Below are positions 13,601 to 25,600 of a DNA stretch of 64,000 nt, piece by piece (the stretch's first letter is position 1; each line of letters begins with the position of its first letter). Source of the DNA: Solen grandis (Eukaryota > Mollusca > Bivalvia > Adapedonta > Solenidae); contig CM037788.1 of NCBI GenBank assembly GCA_021229015.1, forward strand, positions 53,337,360 through 53,401,359. Direction: 5' to 3'. A program made the position numbers and the translations under genes. Below the pieces are notes generated by a model. That model did not search any database. It had not been told where the DNA came from and was given only the letters and a program-made list of their open reading frames with translations.

Positions 13601-16600
13601 TAGAAGAAAAAAAAAAAATGGGTCCAAGAACGATACAGTATACAGTCATGTGTTTTGTTAGGAATATTTCAATTCCATAATTTATATGTATCAAACTTAC
13701 CCATAATTTTTCATTAATTTTGCAAGACTTGTAAATTGTGGTATTTTTTCCAAAAGTGCTTAAAAACCCCTGGTGACATTAATGCCCTGACCCCAAAAAT
13801 AACATGAAATTGATAGAATATTTATTTATTTACTTGAGGCTTAGCTAATTAGGAAAATATTTTTTCCTATGATAAAAAATTGTTAAGAAGTCTTCAAAAA
13901 AAAATGAGACCTGCTACTAATGTGTATATTTTCTTCTAGGCTGATGGAAAAAATCAACCCCAAAAATCACATCAAAGAAAAGTCCTTAACAGTGAGTACT
14001 TGTATGACATCTGTCTTTCCATGTAAACCTACAATGAGGGCTATCAGTTGATATACCTTTGAAACTAGTACTTTTTTATCCCTTAACTTCATATTGACTT
14101 ATTTTGACGAATTAGCAAACAGAGTGGGCCCGGAACAGACTCGCAAACAGTCTCATAAACCAAGCCACATGTTCTTTTGTGCAAACCATTTTAATCATTG
14201 ACTGCTTATTTCTCCAGAGTAGCTATGGTTATCATGTATTTAAAGTCAATTTTAATATGTCTGTAAACACTGGAGTCCATTCTGATCTGATAATCCTTTG
14301 TGTATACCCTACATGTGAAGATTTGTTTTATACTTTTGAGTTATTACTGCAAAATAGATATACAGTAGAACCTCGCCAAACCGAACATCGTTAAACCGAA
14401 TTCCTCGTCATTTCGAAGTTTATTTTCGGTCCCGATTTCTTCCCTTCTTATTTTAACTAAAAATAAAATGTTTAATCCGAATTTCGCTATTACGATTTTT
14501 TCACTATTTCGAAGTAAAATTCCGGTCCCGAGGTCGCAATTAATGTACATTTTTCAATTTTTATTTCGAAGTCAAATTTCATAAATTTTCGTGAACTAAT
14601 TATCGTTCTTATTATCATTCGTATCCGGGTCAGTGACCCAGTTTATTTTGCGGAGGCAATTGGAGTGATGGCTCAGGCAAGTTTTTCACACCTTTTTTCG
14701 AGATTGGGTTGGACAACGTGCGTCCCACTGGAAATGTTGATTATTGCTAATCGATGTCTGACAGGTTGCATAATATGCACGTGCCAGACGATAAACCCAG
14801 GTGTCAGATCTTTAGTACATTTCATATCATAGCGTTCGTCACCGGTATGCGACGCTACCTGAAGCAGCAGATCGATGGTAAAAATATGTATCATTGTTTG
14901 ACATGGCAGAATGATTATGTTTATCAGAAGCATCTAAGTAGATCATGATATATTTTCATTACTTTTCATAACTTGCTAACAGTAAATACGTGCACCTAAT
15001 AGGTGGTTTTCGTGGCATAACGATTTCCACAATATGCACCGGTAATGAAAACGCAGACATGCACACTCACAAACTGAAATTTCCATCTGATTTTTAATCC
15101 GAATAATCGTTATTTCGAAGTTTTCAGCTTGGTCCCAAGGACTTCGATTTAACGAGGTTCTACTGTATTTGATATTTTAACAGTGACAGTTATCAAAATA
15201 TAATTTTACTCTTCTTTCCAACATACAACAAAAAGAAAATTTGTTGGTGATGTTTTCCCACTCTCTCCCCCTTTTTTATGCCCCCCAAAGCTATAGCCTT
15301 GGAGGTATAATAAAATAGGACCATCCGTCCATGTGTGTGTGTGTGTGTCAGTCCGTCCATCCGAGCATTTTCATTTTGGACACTAACTTAATTTTGCATG
15401 CATGCATTTTGATATAATTTGGCATCAATGATCTCCTCAAGAAGTTGGAGTATCATGTGAATGATCCAGGTTTATAACTCAAAATTCAAGGTCACAATCA
15501 CAGATCAAAGGTCATAAAATGGGATATTTTTCAGTTTCCGGACATTAACTCCGACCTGGATGGATGGATATTTATATAACTTGGTAACAATGATCTCCTT
15601 AAGAAGACGAAGTGTCTTGCGAAAGATCCAGGTTTAAAACTCAAAGGTCAAGGTTACAATCACAGATCAAAGGTCATAAAATGGGGTATTTTCAGTTTCG
15701 GACATTAACTCGCCTGGATGGATGGATATTTATATAACTTGGTACAATGATCTCCTTAAGAAGACGAGTTCTGGAAAGATCCGGTTTAACTCAAAGGTCA
15801 AGGTTACATAAACAATCAAAGGTCATAAAATGGGTGTATTTCTTTGTTTCCGGATACTAACTCTGTCCTGGATGGATGGATATTTGCACCCACTGGCATG
15901 TAACTTCATATATAGACAGAACATAATTAAGAAAGAAAGTGCAGATAACAAGACCCATAACTCTTATTTTCAATATATTTTGAGTGACTCCCCTTTGTTG
16001 ATAGAGCTGTTGGGTAGGGTACACACGTCTAAACGGTTTTCCAAGGAACACCCAAGTCTAGTGTACATCAAGTATATGCTAAAGTCTGTTAAAATGACAA
16101 AAACAGTTCTGCGTCGAAGCCAACTTTTGGAGGCATATGTCACTGACTGTAACAGTTCTTGTTTGTGGTTGTTGTTTTTGTGAAAGATGCAATATTTTAT
16201 GTCATCGTAGCCACAATCAAGAAAATGATTTTTTAAGTTCATGAGATAAAATAAAATTGCATCTTCCACAAATACAAACAAATATCTTCTGAGTGGTAAA
16301 GGGTAACATTCCTGTGAATCTGTTTTGTGGGTGTATAAGGGATTTTAAGATTTAAATCTGTCCAGCTTTACCCCGAGGGGTCAAGGGATTGAGTCCTGCT
16401 AAGGACATTGCTAATTTCCTTGAGCAAGAAATTTGCCCAGCATTGTTTCACCCAAGTGTAAGTGGGTATCTGAGAGGACAGTATAATATCGAGCAGCAGG
16501 GGGGGCGAATGCACCAGTTATTTTGGCCCGGGAAGCCTCCCAGCACCATTTCGCGTAACTCAGATACCCATACAGAGCCCTAGGGACGGCCCACAACCCT

Positions 16601-19600
16601 CGCCGGCCCGGGCTCAAGGGGGGAGGGGCGAAAAAGTGGGCAGATAGAGAGCTAGGCGTGCAAACGAGAGGGCGTTTAAATACCTGATGGGACTTTCAGC
16701 GGTGGCGACGCTGGGGATGATGTGGGCGTTAAAAGCCCCCGCTACCCAGGCCGTACAAGAAACGGCCCAGGACGGAGAGAAATTGTGTGTATCGTACAGC
16801 AGGAAGGTCCTGCTGTAGATGGTGGTCTGAATCTCTAATACGAACGCAGCTCAGGAGGAATTCACCGGCCCGGGCTTAGGGACGGCCCACAACCCTCGCC
16901 GGCCCGGGCTCAAGGGGGGCAAAAAAGTGGGCAGGTAGAGACCTCTGCTATTAGTCTGAGGTAGAGACCTGGGTTTTCTCTCGGAGACATTCCAGCGGCG
17001 CAATATCTATCAAGTCCTGTGAGGCAAGACACGCATTTTCTGCCATAGGTATACCCAATTGAACGTTTGTGTGCAGTTGATATACCCACCGGCATGAAGG
17101 GGACAGACAACTGCAAGTGGCTCGTTCGTGGCTTCACTAATCTCTGTGGCCGAAGTTGCCTCAAGGACTATTGCAAAATCCATCTCATGCTTCTCCGTAA
17201 AGGCTCCAGTCCGATGAGGCCATGCGCCGGATGTGGTGTGGGAGTTGGAAATATCGTTGGGCTGTGCGGGGCATGTGGCTATGACAAGGCCGAGGGTAGG
17301 CTCCGTATGAGACGTGTGAGAGCCCTCGAAAAGGAGTTTGCGCGCCTGGCAGCCATTGATATTTCCATTTAGACGTGTATGTTCGGTAGAAATATACCCA
17401 TCCACCAGCATGGCCACTATGGATGAACTAATCGAAGAGATTCTTGCAGAGATTCTTGCAGAAATGCCAGACCCGCGCCCCGCGCCGGAGGAGCAGTTTA
17501 TCGACCTGGATGTTCAGGTCCCCTCCCCAGTTCAGCTACCAATTGCTCCCTGGGTTGAGATTCTAACCGACGCCAAGGACGAGTTCGAAGTCGACGGCGC
17601 CACTGCGGTCTTCTCTACGTGGAGGGTAGAAGCAGAAGACCCGCTGGACATTGGCGACGTCAAAATTGCTGATGGCATATATGCTGGGGCTGGTCGGATG
17701 GCTCTGGATGCCCGCATGACTGACGAGAGGGCAGCAGCTTTGCTCACGGCCCTTCCAGAGGGTGAATACATGCTCAGGCTCAAGTTCTTGAGGGAGAAAG
17801 ATGAGGGAGACTGGGTTGTTGAAGACAAGATCGACCCGGTCAAGGCTGAACAGAAGAAAGGACAGGCAGTCGTGCACCTTTCCAGGGACACCAAGCCAGG
17901 TGCGCTCCACGGGATAGACAGCGTGTACTATCAGAACGCTTATCCTGTTACCGCGGTGGTGTATGGACTCTACCCCATCAGAGAACCAGACCCCGCCAAT
18001 ATAGCTCCGATGAAAAATGGCGACCTCAACTGCGTTGCCCAGAGAGTCGTAGAGCACTTTGAGGGCGCCCTAAGGGGCCAAGGACTGACCCCCACAAGGC
18101 GCCAGAAAATTCAGGAGTGGGAGCGGAAAGTTCACGAGAGGGGTGCTACGGTCGACGATGTGGCTAAATTGGAAACAATCCTCAAGCAAGCGATCGTTCT
18201 GCGGGACATCGCCGGGGAGGACATCTACAACAGCGGCAAGTACCGGTTTGGGGGTACTGGTGTCAGAGGGCGTGTAGAGCTCATCGTCCACAACGGCCAT
18301 GCTTGGTCAAAAGACCTCCACTTTCCCCAAGCCCGAGAGGTCCACATATACGGGGGCGACGTCTGGCAGGCCATCCAGGAAGCAACCCATGGTGACCCGG
18401 TAGCCGTCTGGCTGCTCGGAGGCAGCCAAGACAACCGGCTCAGTGTTGATCAGTTCGTGCTCCAGGATGGCCGCACCTACCGGACTCAAGAGGCCCACCA
18501 AAGACTGCATAAAGGCCAAGGAGCGAAACGGCTGGAGGCCAACCCCAGCCAGCTTCCTCGACGACATCCAAAAGGCTTGTGTAGAGCACGGACACGGCGG
18601 GCTGTGGAACTCGATGGACTACGATACCAGGGAAATCGTTAGCATTGATATGAAGGCCTGCTACCCTGCCAGCTTCCAGGGGCAAGGTGAGGCCAGGCCT
18701 TACTTCCAAAGGTTCGGGCATCCCAGCCACCGCATGGCCCGCGTAGCCATCAACGGCGCACTCCCGGAAGATATTGGTACAGGCTTCGCCGAGGTCCAGG
18801 AGTGGGAGTTCGCGCCAAAAGTACACCCTGTCATCCCTGCCTGGTTTGGGAAGCATTTCACAGAGAACGGTTGGGCCCCGACGCCCCTGTTGGCCTACCT
18901 TGTGGAAAGTGGCCTGTTGAATTCTCTTAAGGTCTGAGAGACTATCATCGCATTCGAGAAGCAAACGGAGGTCTGGCTCCCGGAAGACCGAAACCAGGGC
19001 TGCAGCATTATCGGTAAGTTTACCCAGGGCAGCAAGGCCGACGGAAAGCGCCTCACCCGGAGGCTTGTAACCGACCCCGGAGAGCTCGACTTCCTGGTCC
19101 ACGATACCCGCCAAAGCGGCACGCTGGTCGGGGCCCCACAAAGGTGCCCGCTGGGCCATGTCCTCACCTACTACGATGGCACCCAGCCGCAGTACGCCCA
19201 CCTAAGGGCCAGCATGCTGGCATATGCCCACATCAACCTCCTAGAGATGCTTCGCCGGTTCACGCCCGACGAGGCTGTCCGAGTGGCAACTGACTCCATC
19301 TACATCCAGAAAACGGCGTTGCATAAGCTACAGGGAGTCGATGCCTACACACCATATGACCAGCATCCAAAGGGGTATTGTACCACCTGCCACCTATGCC
19401 ACGATACTCCAGTGCTTAGGACACCGATGGAGGTTGCCCCAGCTCAGTGGAGGGACAAGGGCGAGCAACTGTACATGCCAATGGAGCACGCCGCGTACCT
19501 CCCTCTGCCTGAATACAAGAAACAAGAAAAGGACATCGCCCCATCCACGGCACCAAGGCATGATGATCCACTATCAAGGTATAAGCTTAGCTACCTCAAC

Positions 19601-22600
19601 GGCGGTGGAGGCTCCGCAAGACCACTCGAGCCATCGAGCTCTTCCGATCAAGACACCCCTTGGTCTTCACTCCGACCCATCGTCTGGCCAAAGAGATGCG
19701 GACCCGGGAAGTAAAGGCTCAAACCTACCACAGCTTCTTCCGCTGGAGCGGACAAACGGAGTGGACCCCAGATAGGATGGGGCAGAAGTTCATCCCGAGG
19801 GTGATTATCTGGGACGAGGTCTGTACCGTACCCCGGCCTATCCTCGAGACCTTTCTCGACTGGCTCGACCAAAGAGGCGTCCAGGTCGTCTGCTGTGGTG
19901 ACCAGGGACAGCCACCGCCAATCGCGGGAGAGATGCCGCACGACTGGCTGCGGCAGAAGGCGGACCACTATGAGGAGGTTGAGGTCGACCACAGAGCGAA
20001 GGACACCGCACTCAGGGACCTGAAAAGAAAAATCCGTCTCCAACCCGACAAATACCAGTGCCGAGAGATGCGGAGGGCGTTGCCCAGCTGTCTTGGATGG
20101 GATCGGTTTGTGGACACGTGGAAGCCAGGCGATCTCATTCTGACCTCGAGACAAAAGGTTAGCGACAGAGCCCAGAGGCTTCTACTCCAAAAGCACAAGG
20201 AGCACTTCCCAGATGTTGCCGTCCCTCTTCTCTACCGCCCGATAGACACCCGAAGGCAGAATATTCAGGTGATGGTCCCGGGTACTCTCCGGACAGAAGA
20301 GCTTGTTCTCAACGACATCGTGGACGTTCCAATCGACGCAGTAGAGACTGCTATACAGACAGGTGACTGGCGTCTGGGGTATTCCATCACAGTCCACTCC
20401 TCCCAGGGCCTAACAATCCACAGCCCCCAGAAAGTATGGATCATTGACGACTACCTTCAGTGGTCCAATCTGGCCTACCTTGCTGTATCCCGAGTAGAGT
20501 ACATGCACCAACTCGAACGAGTAGTCTGTCCCCCGGAGGAGGGTTCCGAGGTAAGGCAACTCACCGAGCAGCAACTCCGCAAGGCGATCCAAAGGAAGCT
20601 CGTGGCTTATAAGCGCCAGGACCAAAAGGGCCGGATGGGATTCAACCTCAAGGTCGACCACATCCTGCAGCTCAAGGAGACCCAAAGCAACCATTGTGCA
20701 GCATGCAACATCGAGCTGCTCTGGGCTTATGCCCCGAAAGACACACAGCAGTTCAGTGTGGACCGGCTGGACAACTCCAGAGGCCACACCCATGACAATG
20801 TCCGCCTGCCCTGTCTCGAGTGCAATCGAAAAAGAGGCGGCGCAGCTCTTACCGCGTAAGAACCCCATCCGGCGGCAGTCGTGTGTCGGGTGGCACTATG
20901 AGTAGTTCCTCACGGACGAACCCGCGCTCTGGTCCATCCAGCAAATAGTAAACCACGGGCTCGTCGGGCTTGGTGACAGACCGCCCGAGACGATACACGC
21001 CGAGGGACCACACAGGGTCAGTGGCCCGCCGGCGGCCACCCTCCAGTTCGCCGGCCTGGTAGAGGTAGCGAACACCGACACCGGAGGGGAGCTTTTGCTC
21101 CTTGAGACCAACCGAATGGCCGGGTACAACCGAGGAGGGCTTTTGTGTCACGGATTTGACCTTGATGGCGTCAACCGGCCTTCTACCGGTAAGCCGAGTC
21201 ACTTCTCCATTCATCGCAGCCACAACCGCGGGCAGCCTGCCAACCCATTCAGACGACCGCTGGCCTTGTGGCAGCCGCATTTCGACCGCATACTGGTGCC
21301 CGAACAGTCGTTCAGCAAGTGACCGGTTGAACCGCTCTACGATTCCCTGATCACGGTGGATATCCACACGGCCGCGCCTGACCTCGACCCCGTGCTTCGC
21401 CAGGAGCTGACTGACTGCGCCCATGAACTCGCGTCCAGGATCAACTTGCAGCAGTTTCGGCCATCGCAGCGGACCCCGCTTGTAAATCCGCTCGAGAGCA
21501 GCGGCGACCTCTTTAGCCTCTTTTGTCGTAAGCGGTTCGGCGGCTTTGAACCTGCTAGCCACATCGACAACGGTCAGGGCATACTTGTATGTGCGCCGAC
21601 GAACCGTGTCATGTGGTAGAAATAAGAGATCGGCCTGGTGCACTTCGTTCGGCGTCGAAACGGTAAAGCGGGGCCTGGGTATATGGCGCGGAGCTGGGAG
21701 GTAGATTTGCCAGATGGCCTGCTTTTTGAGGAAGTCCTTAGCCTTAGTATCAGAAACCTTAGCCGCGGCCGCCAGTTTTTTAATTGCCGCTAGCCCCTTC
21801 CAGTAGCCCCTTGGGCTGTAGTAGAGTCTCGCCAGCTTCTGATCCATGGAGATATTCCAAGAGCGTGATCAGCCTCCAACACCCTGAAGCCACAGGCTCT
21901 GGTAGCTGCCCTGCTGTTGCCCTGAGGTTAGTTGGGCCCCATAGCATTCTATATGCGAAGCGCCTCATTGTCATTTCATCCTCCCGCCAGCTCTCGAGTG
22001 AGCTCTGGGCGACTTCGATCATAGTAGAGGATAAGGGCCCAGGAACTTTGTGCCGCCGAGCTGCATAACCAACTTCCACCATCTTAGTGAAAAGTTCTTC
22101 GGGTAGCCCCATGATGCATATGTATGTAAAAAAAGTTCTTAGAGAATTAATTAATCCTTTTTTCAATCCAGTAGCCCGTGAGCCCAGCCGCTCCTAGAGC
22201 TAAGACAATAAATCCAAGCTCTCTAGCCTGCTGATCGCCGGACGGTTGGTAGAAGTCAGCCAGCTGCGGCTCAGGGCCCAGTGGACCGAACCGCTTACTC
22301 GCCTCTGGCATTACCGCAGCATACTCCTGCATAGCCTCATCAACATCCTGGAAGGATTGGACGGCGTGGCCTTGCCGGCGGAGCTCGCTCTGGATAAAGT
22401 CTAGACGCTGAGTCCTTTTTTTGACCCACGCCGCCTGGGCCGCCTGTAGCTGTTCGACCGCGGCGTCATGGCGTCGGCGCTCTTCTTCGACGCCAGAGTT
22501 TTTGAAAAGGCTAAACAGATAATTGCTTCCAGTGAACGCCACCGCATTTGCGACCGCGCCGCCCAACATCATTGCAATGCCAGCCATCGTATTATTATAA

Positions 22601-25600
22601 AGGCGCTTAATTCAATACGTTGGCGGGGATCATCCCTTGCTTGATGAGGAGATCTTTGGTGGCGAGCGCGGCCGTGACGTCGACTACGGCCATGCCTACG
22701 TCCCGCGGGGTGAAATCCAGTTTAGGGTATGTCCCACCGAGTGCGGCCTTACCTAGGCGCGCATAGCCGACTGCGAATCCCGCTACCAAGGCGCCGTGGT
22801 AGATCACATTGACTACTTCCTTTCCGTTTGGAGTTGCTTGGGCAGACATGATTATTCGGGGTCGCGTCTATAAGATCCGCGGTTACTTTCCTCTAATTCT
22901 AGAGCGGGCGGATGGGTTGGAGCTGGCGACAACCTTCCAAAAAAAAAAAATCCAGCTAGGGCTGCTATGGCTCTAGAGAACATCAGCTATTGAGGCATTG
23001 CTGGCGGGGCTTTGTGCCTGTCTGACGGAGTGCTCGGCCTCTCCGTCGAGTGGGATATTCTCGGTCCGCGCCAGAGCTCTGAAGGCGTCCACTATAAGGC
23101 TGAAGAAGTCTGTCACAGTGCCTAATAAGTCCGCCGCTACCACGGCGCCGCGGTGCACCTCATTAACTAGTTTATTTCGGTTTGGAGTTTCTTGGAGAGA
23201 CATGATTATTCCATGCGATGGGGGTCGCGTCTATAAGAACCGCGGTTACTTTCCTCTAATTCTAGAGCGGGCGGATGGGTTGGAGCTGGCGACAACCTTC
23301 CAAAATAATCCGGCTAGGGCCGCTATGGCTCTAGCGAACAACAGCCGCCTTGTCGAGCCACCTTGTCGAAGAACTCTTGCCAAATGGGCGAGAAGATCTT
23401 TTTCTCCTCCAGGATCAGGCGGCAGGCGCTCAGGTTCTGGGCGACGATACGGCGGTCCTCTTCCTCACCACGCTGGTTCGCGAAGTTACAGCTGGGCTTG
23501 CCGGCAGCGTGGCGGGCCGCGTCCTGGGCCATGTTCTTGGCGATACGGGCGGCCATACCAAGGTGACGACTAGCCCGATAGATGTCGTTTACGTCCTCCG
23601 GGGCAACGGAGATCCCCCCGGTCCGCACCAGAACGCCGGAGACGTCCTTCAGAAAGCCGAAGATGTCCGCCAGAATGCCCAACTGTTCCGTTACCTCGGC
23701 GCCGTACTCCTCGGTCCGCATCAGAACGCCGAAGGCGTCCTTCAGATTGCCGAAGACGTCCACCAGAACGCCGAAGTATTTCGCTGAGGACGGCGCCGTC
23801 CTCGGTCCGCATCAGAGCGTCGAAGACGTCCTTCTTCAGAACGCCGAAGGCGTCCTTCAGATTGCCGAAGACGTCTGCCAGAGCGCCGAACTGTTTCGCT
23901 GCCTCGGCGCCGTCCTCGGTCCGCATCAGAACGCTGAAGGCGTCCTTCAGATTGCCGAGACGTCCACAGAACGCCGACTGTTTCGCTGCCTCGGCGCGTC
24001 CTCGGCCCGCATCAGAGCGCCGAAGGCGTCCTCCAGAACGCCGAGCTGTTTCTCTATCTCGGCGCCGTGGTAGGTCTCATTAACTACTTCCTTTCCGTCT
24101 GGAGATGCTTGGGCAGACATGATTATTCCATGTAAAGGGGGTCGCGTCTATAAGAACCGCGGCTACTTTCCTCTAATTCTAGAGCAGGCGGATGGGTTGG
24201 AGCTGGCGATGCGCCCCCCTTAACCTTCCAAAATAATCCAGCTAGGGCTGCTACAGCCCCAGCGAACAACAGCCTTTGAGGCATTGCTGGCGGGGCTTTG
24301 TGCCCGTCTGATGGAGTGCGCGGCCGCTCCGTCGAGTGGGACCCCCTCGGCTCTGCCGGCTGCTCCGCCACCGTGGCCTTAAACCCTTGTAACTCATTCA
24401 GGAGTGCCTGCTGCTTCCTTTTTCTCGCCTCTGCCCCTGCCCGCCCAGCAGCCACCCGCTTAGGGTCCTTTTTCCTAGTCACCCTCTCTGGCCGGACTTC
24501 CTCCGGCGCACGGACTGGCGTCGCCTCCTCCTTTGGCGGCGCCTCCTCCGGTGTTCCCTCCATTGCTAAGGTTTGTTCCGCCATCGTCCTCAGTAGATGC
24601 TTCGCAGTGTTTAAATGAGCTTAGCATTGCTGTAACAGGAGCTAAGTACATGCCATAGCGGTGGTATAGCTCGCAGGTGATGGTAGTTATGGCATGCCCA
24701 ACAAACGGATCTGCCTCGAGGTCGGCAATCAGTAAAGGCTCCTTATCAGCCGGAATCGGGAGCAAACGGATAGCCACCATGGTGTAAATCTGCAGCACCG
24801 CAGAGCCAAGGGTCTTGGTCATACTAGCCCCCAGTCGAGCCTCATATCGGGCGTAGAGCCTGTTAAACTCCTCATCGGGTAGACGATCGATTTGATCGGC
24901 AGAAATCTCTCTGCCAATGTACTGCTTTGACTTCCCCCCAATAGTGAGCGCAACCAACCGCTGTCTCTGCTCATGTCGTTCTGCTTTTTCGGGCTCATCC
25001 AACCGCCGTCTCTGCTCATGTGTTTTTTCAGGCTCATCGCCCTCTACCCGGCCACGAGGTCGATCAACGACCTGCACAGTCGGCAGGTCGGCAAGGAGCT
25101 CGTCAATAATGTCGTCGCATTCCATTGCAATAGTCACATACCTCCCCAGTCTAATTGTGATGTAAATAAAAAGTAACGCGGCGCTCCAGGCGCATGTGCC
25201 AACAACATATAGGCCTTTCATGCTAGCACGTGGCGCCAACAACATATAGGCCTTTCATGCTAGCACGTGATAACTACTTGGCTGCGAGGTGTTTAAAATA
25301 AGCTTTGCGTGCCTCATTTTGGCGAGTCGTTGACGCACAGCGTGTCTTTCGTCTGCGGGGATAATGTCATTTTCGCGCAAGCACTCTTCGAAACTGTCCC
25401 GATCCTTGCAGTGGAAGAGGGCGACCCAACGCGTTTGCTCTCGGAGATCTTTGAGGATGGCGTTGTACCTCTGAGCCAGGACCCAGACCGATTGCTTGGC
25501 ATGCCGGCCGCTGAATGCCAACTCTGAGAGCATGTCCTTTTTCTTGGTGAGCTGTTTACTCGCGGCCATGTCATCGATGACGTACAACGTCGGCTCACCC

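Larger units (their letters stand above)
17410..20859 (+). pseudogene. DNA polymerase B - SF1 helicase - HNH nuclease fusion, broken in three places
   Basis: One long coding region reads through three frame segments. The N-terminal part (17410 to about 18515) is of unrecognised fold. PolB motif A (SIDMKACYPASF, about 18640) and motif C (VATDSIYI, about 19283) follow. A Walker A glycine loop (about 19600-19624) then opens an SF1 helicase with TPTHRLAKEM (Ia), IIWDEVC (II), CCGDQGQPPP (III), TVHSSQGLTI (V) and YLAVSRVEYMHQLERV (VI). An HNH/endonuclease-VII-like end has CAAC...FSVDRLDNSRGHTHDN...CLECN. The breaks are a frame change near 18510-18530, an in-frame TGA at 18935-18937, and a one-base loss within the Walker A codons near 19615. 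Usual Polintons carry PolB alone, so the fusion is unusual. The breaks may be real decay or consensus error. Confidence 0.85.
22857..24340. repeat. Three-copy tandem gene-amplification module
   Basis: A block with GGGGTCGCGTCTATAAGA, CCTCTAATTCTAGAGC-GGC and GATGGGTTGGAGCTGGCGA begins at about 22858, 23219 and 24137. Copies 1 and 3 match over about 195 bp, copy 2 over about 120 bp. In copy 3 the block encodes the C-terminus of the 24123-24584 gene and, in every copy, carries the promoter side of the next small gene whose start reads MS-Q--P. The array therefore arose by unequal duplication spanning the 3' end of one gene and the 5' end of the next. Confidence 0.82.

Noticed and set aside
15830..16183. 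117-aa ORF as a gene
   Set aside because: Lies in dispersed repeat R2; composition is not protein-like and no splice context is seen.
17067..17093. Upstream ATG (17067) as start of the zinc-binding protein
   Set aside because: It places the ATATACCCA motif shared with the next gene inside the coding region; the start at 17094 right after the motif is more likely.
17338..18642. Annotating segment 1 of the polymerase gene as a separate complete protein
   Set aside because: Its last codons after about 18515 are out of frame with the polymerase motifs and read as random basic sequence; it is the N-terminal part of a broken larger gene.
18440..19201. 253-aa minus-strand ORF across the polymerase region
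   Set aside because: Shadow of the GC-rich polymerase coding sequence on the other strand; PolB motifs are on +.
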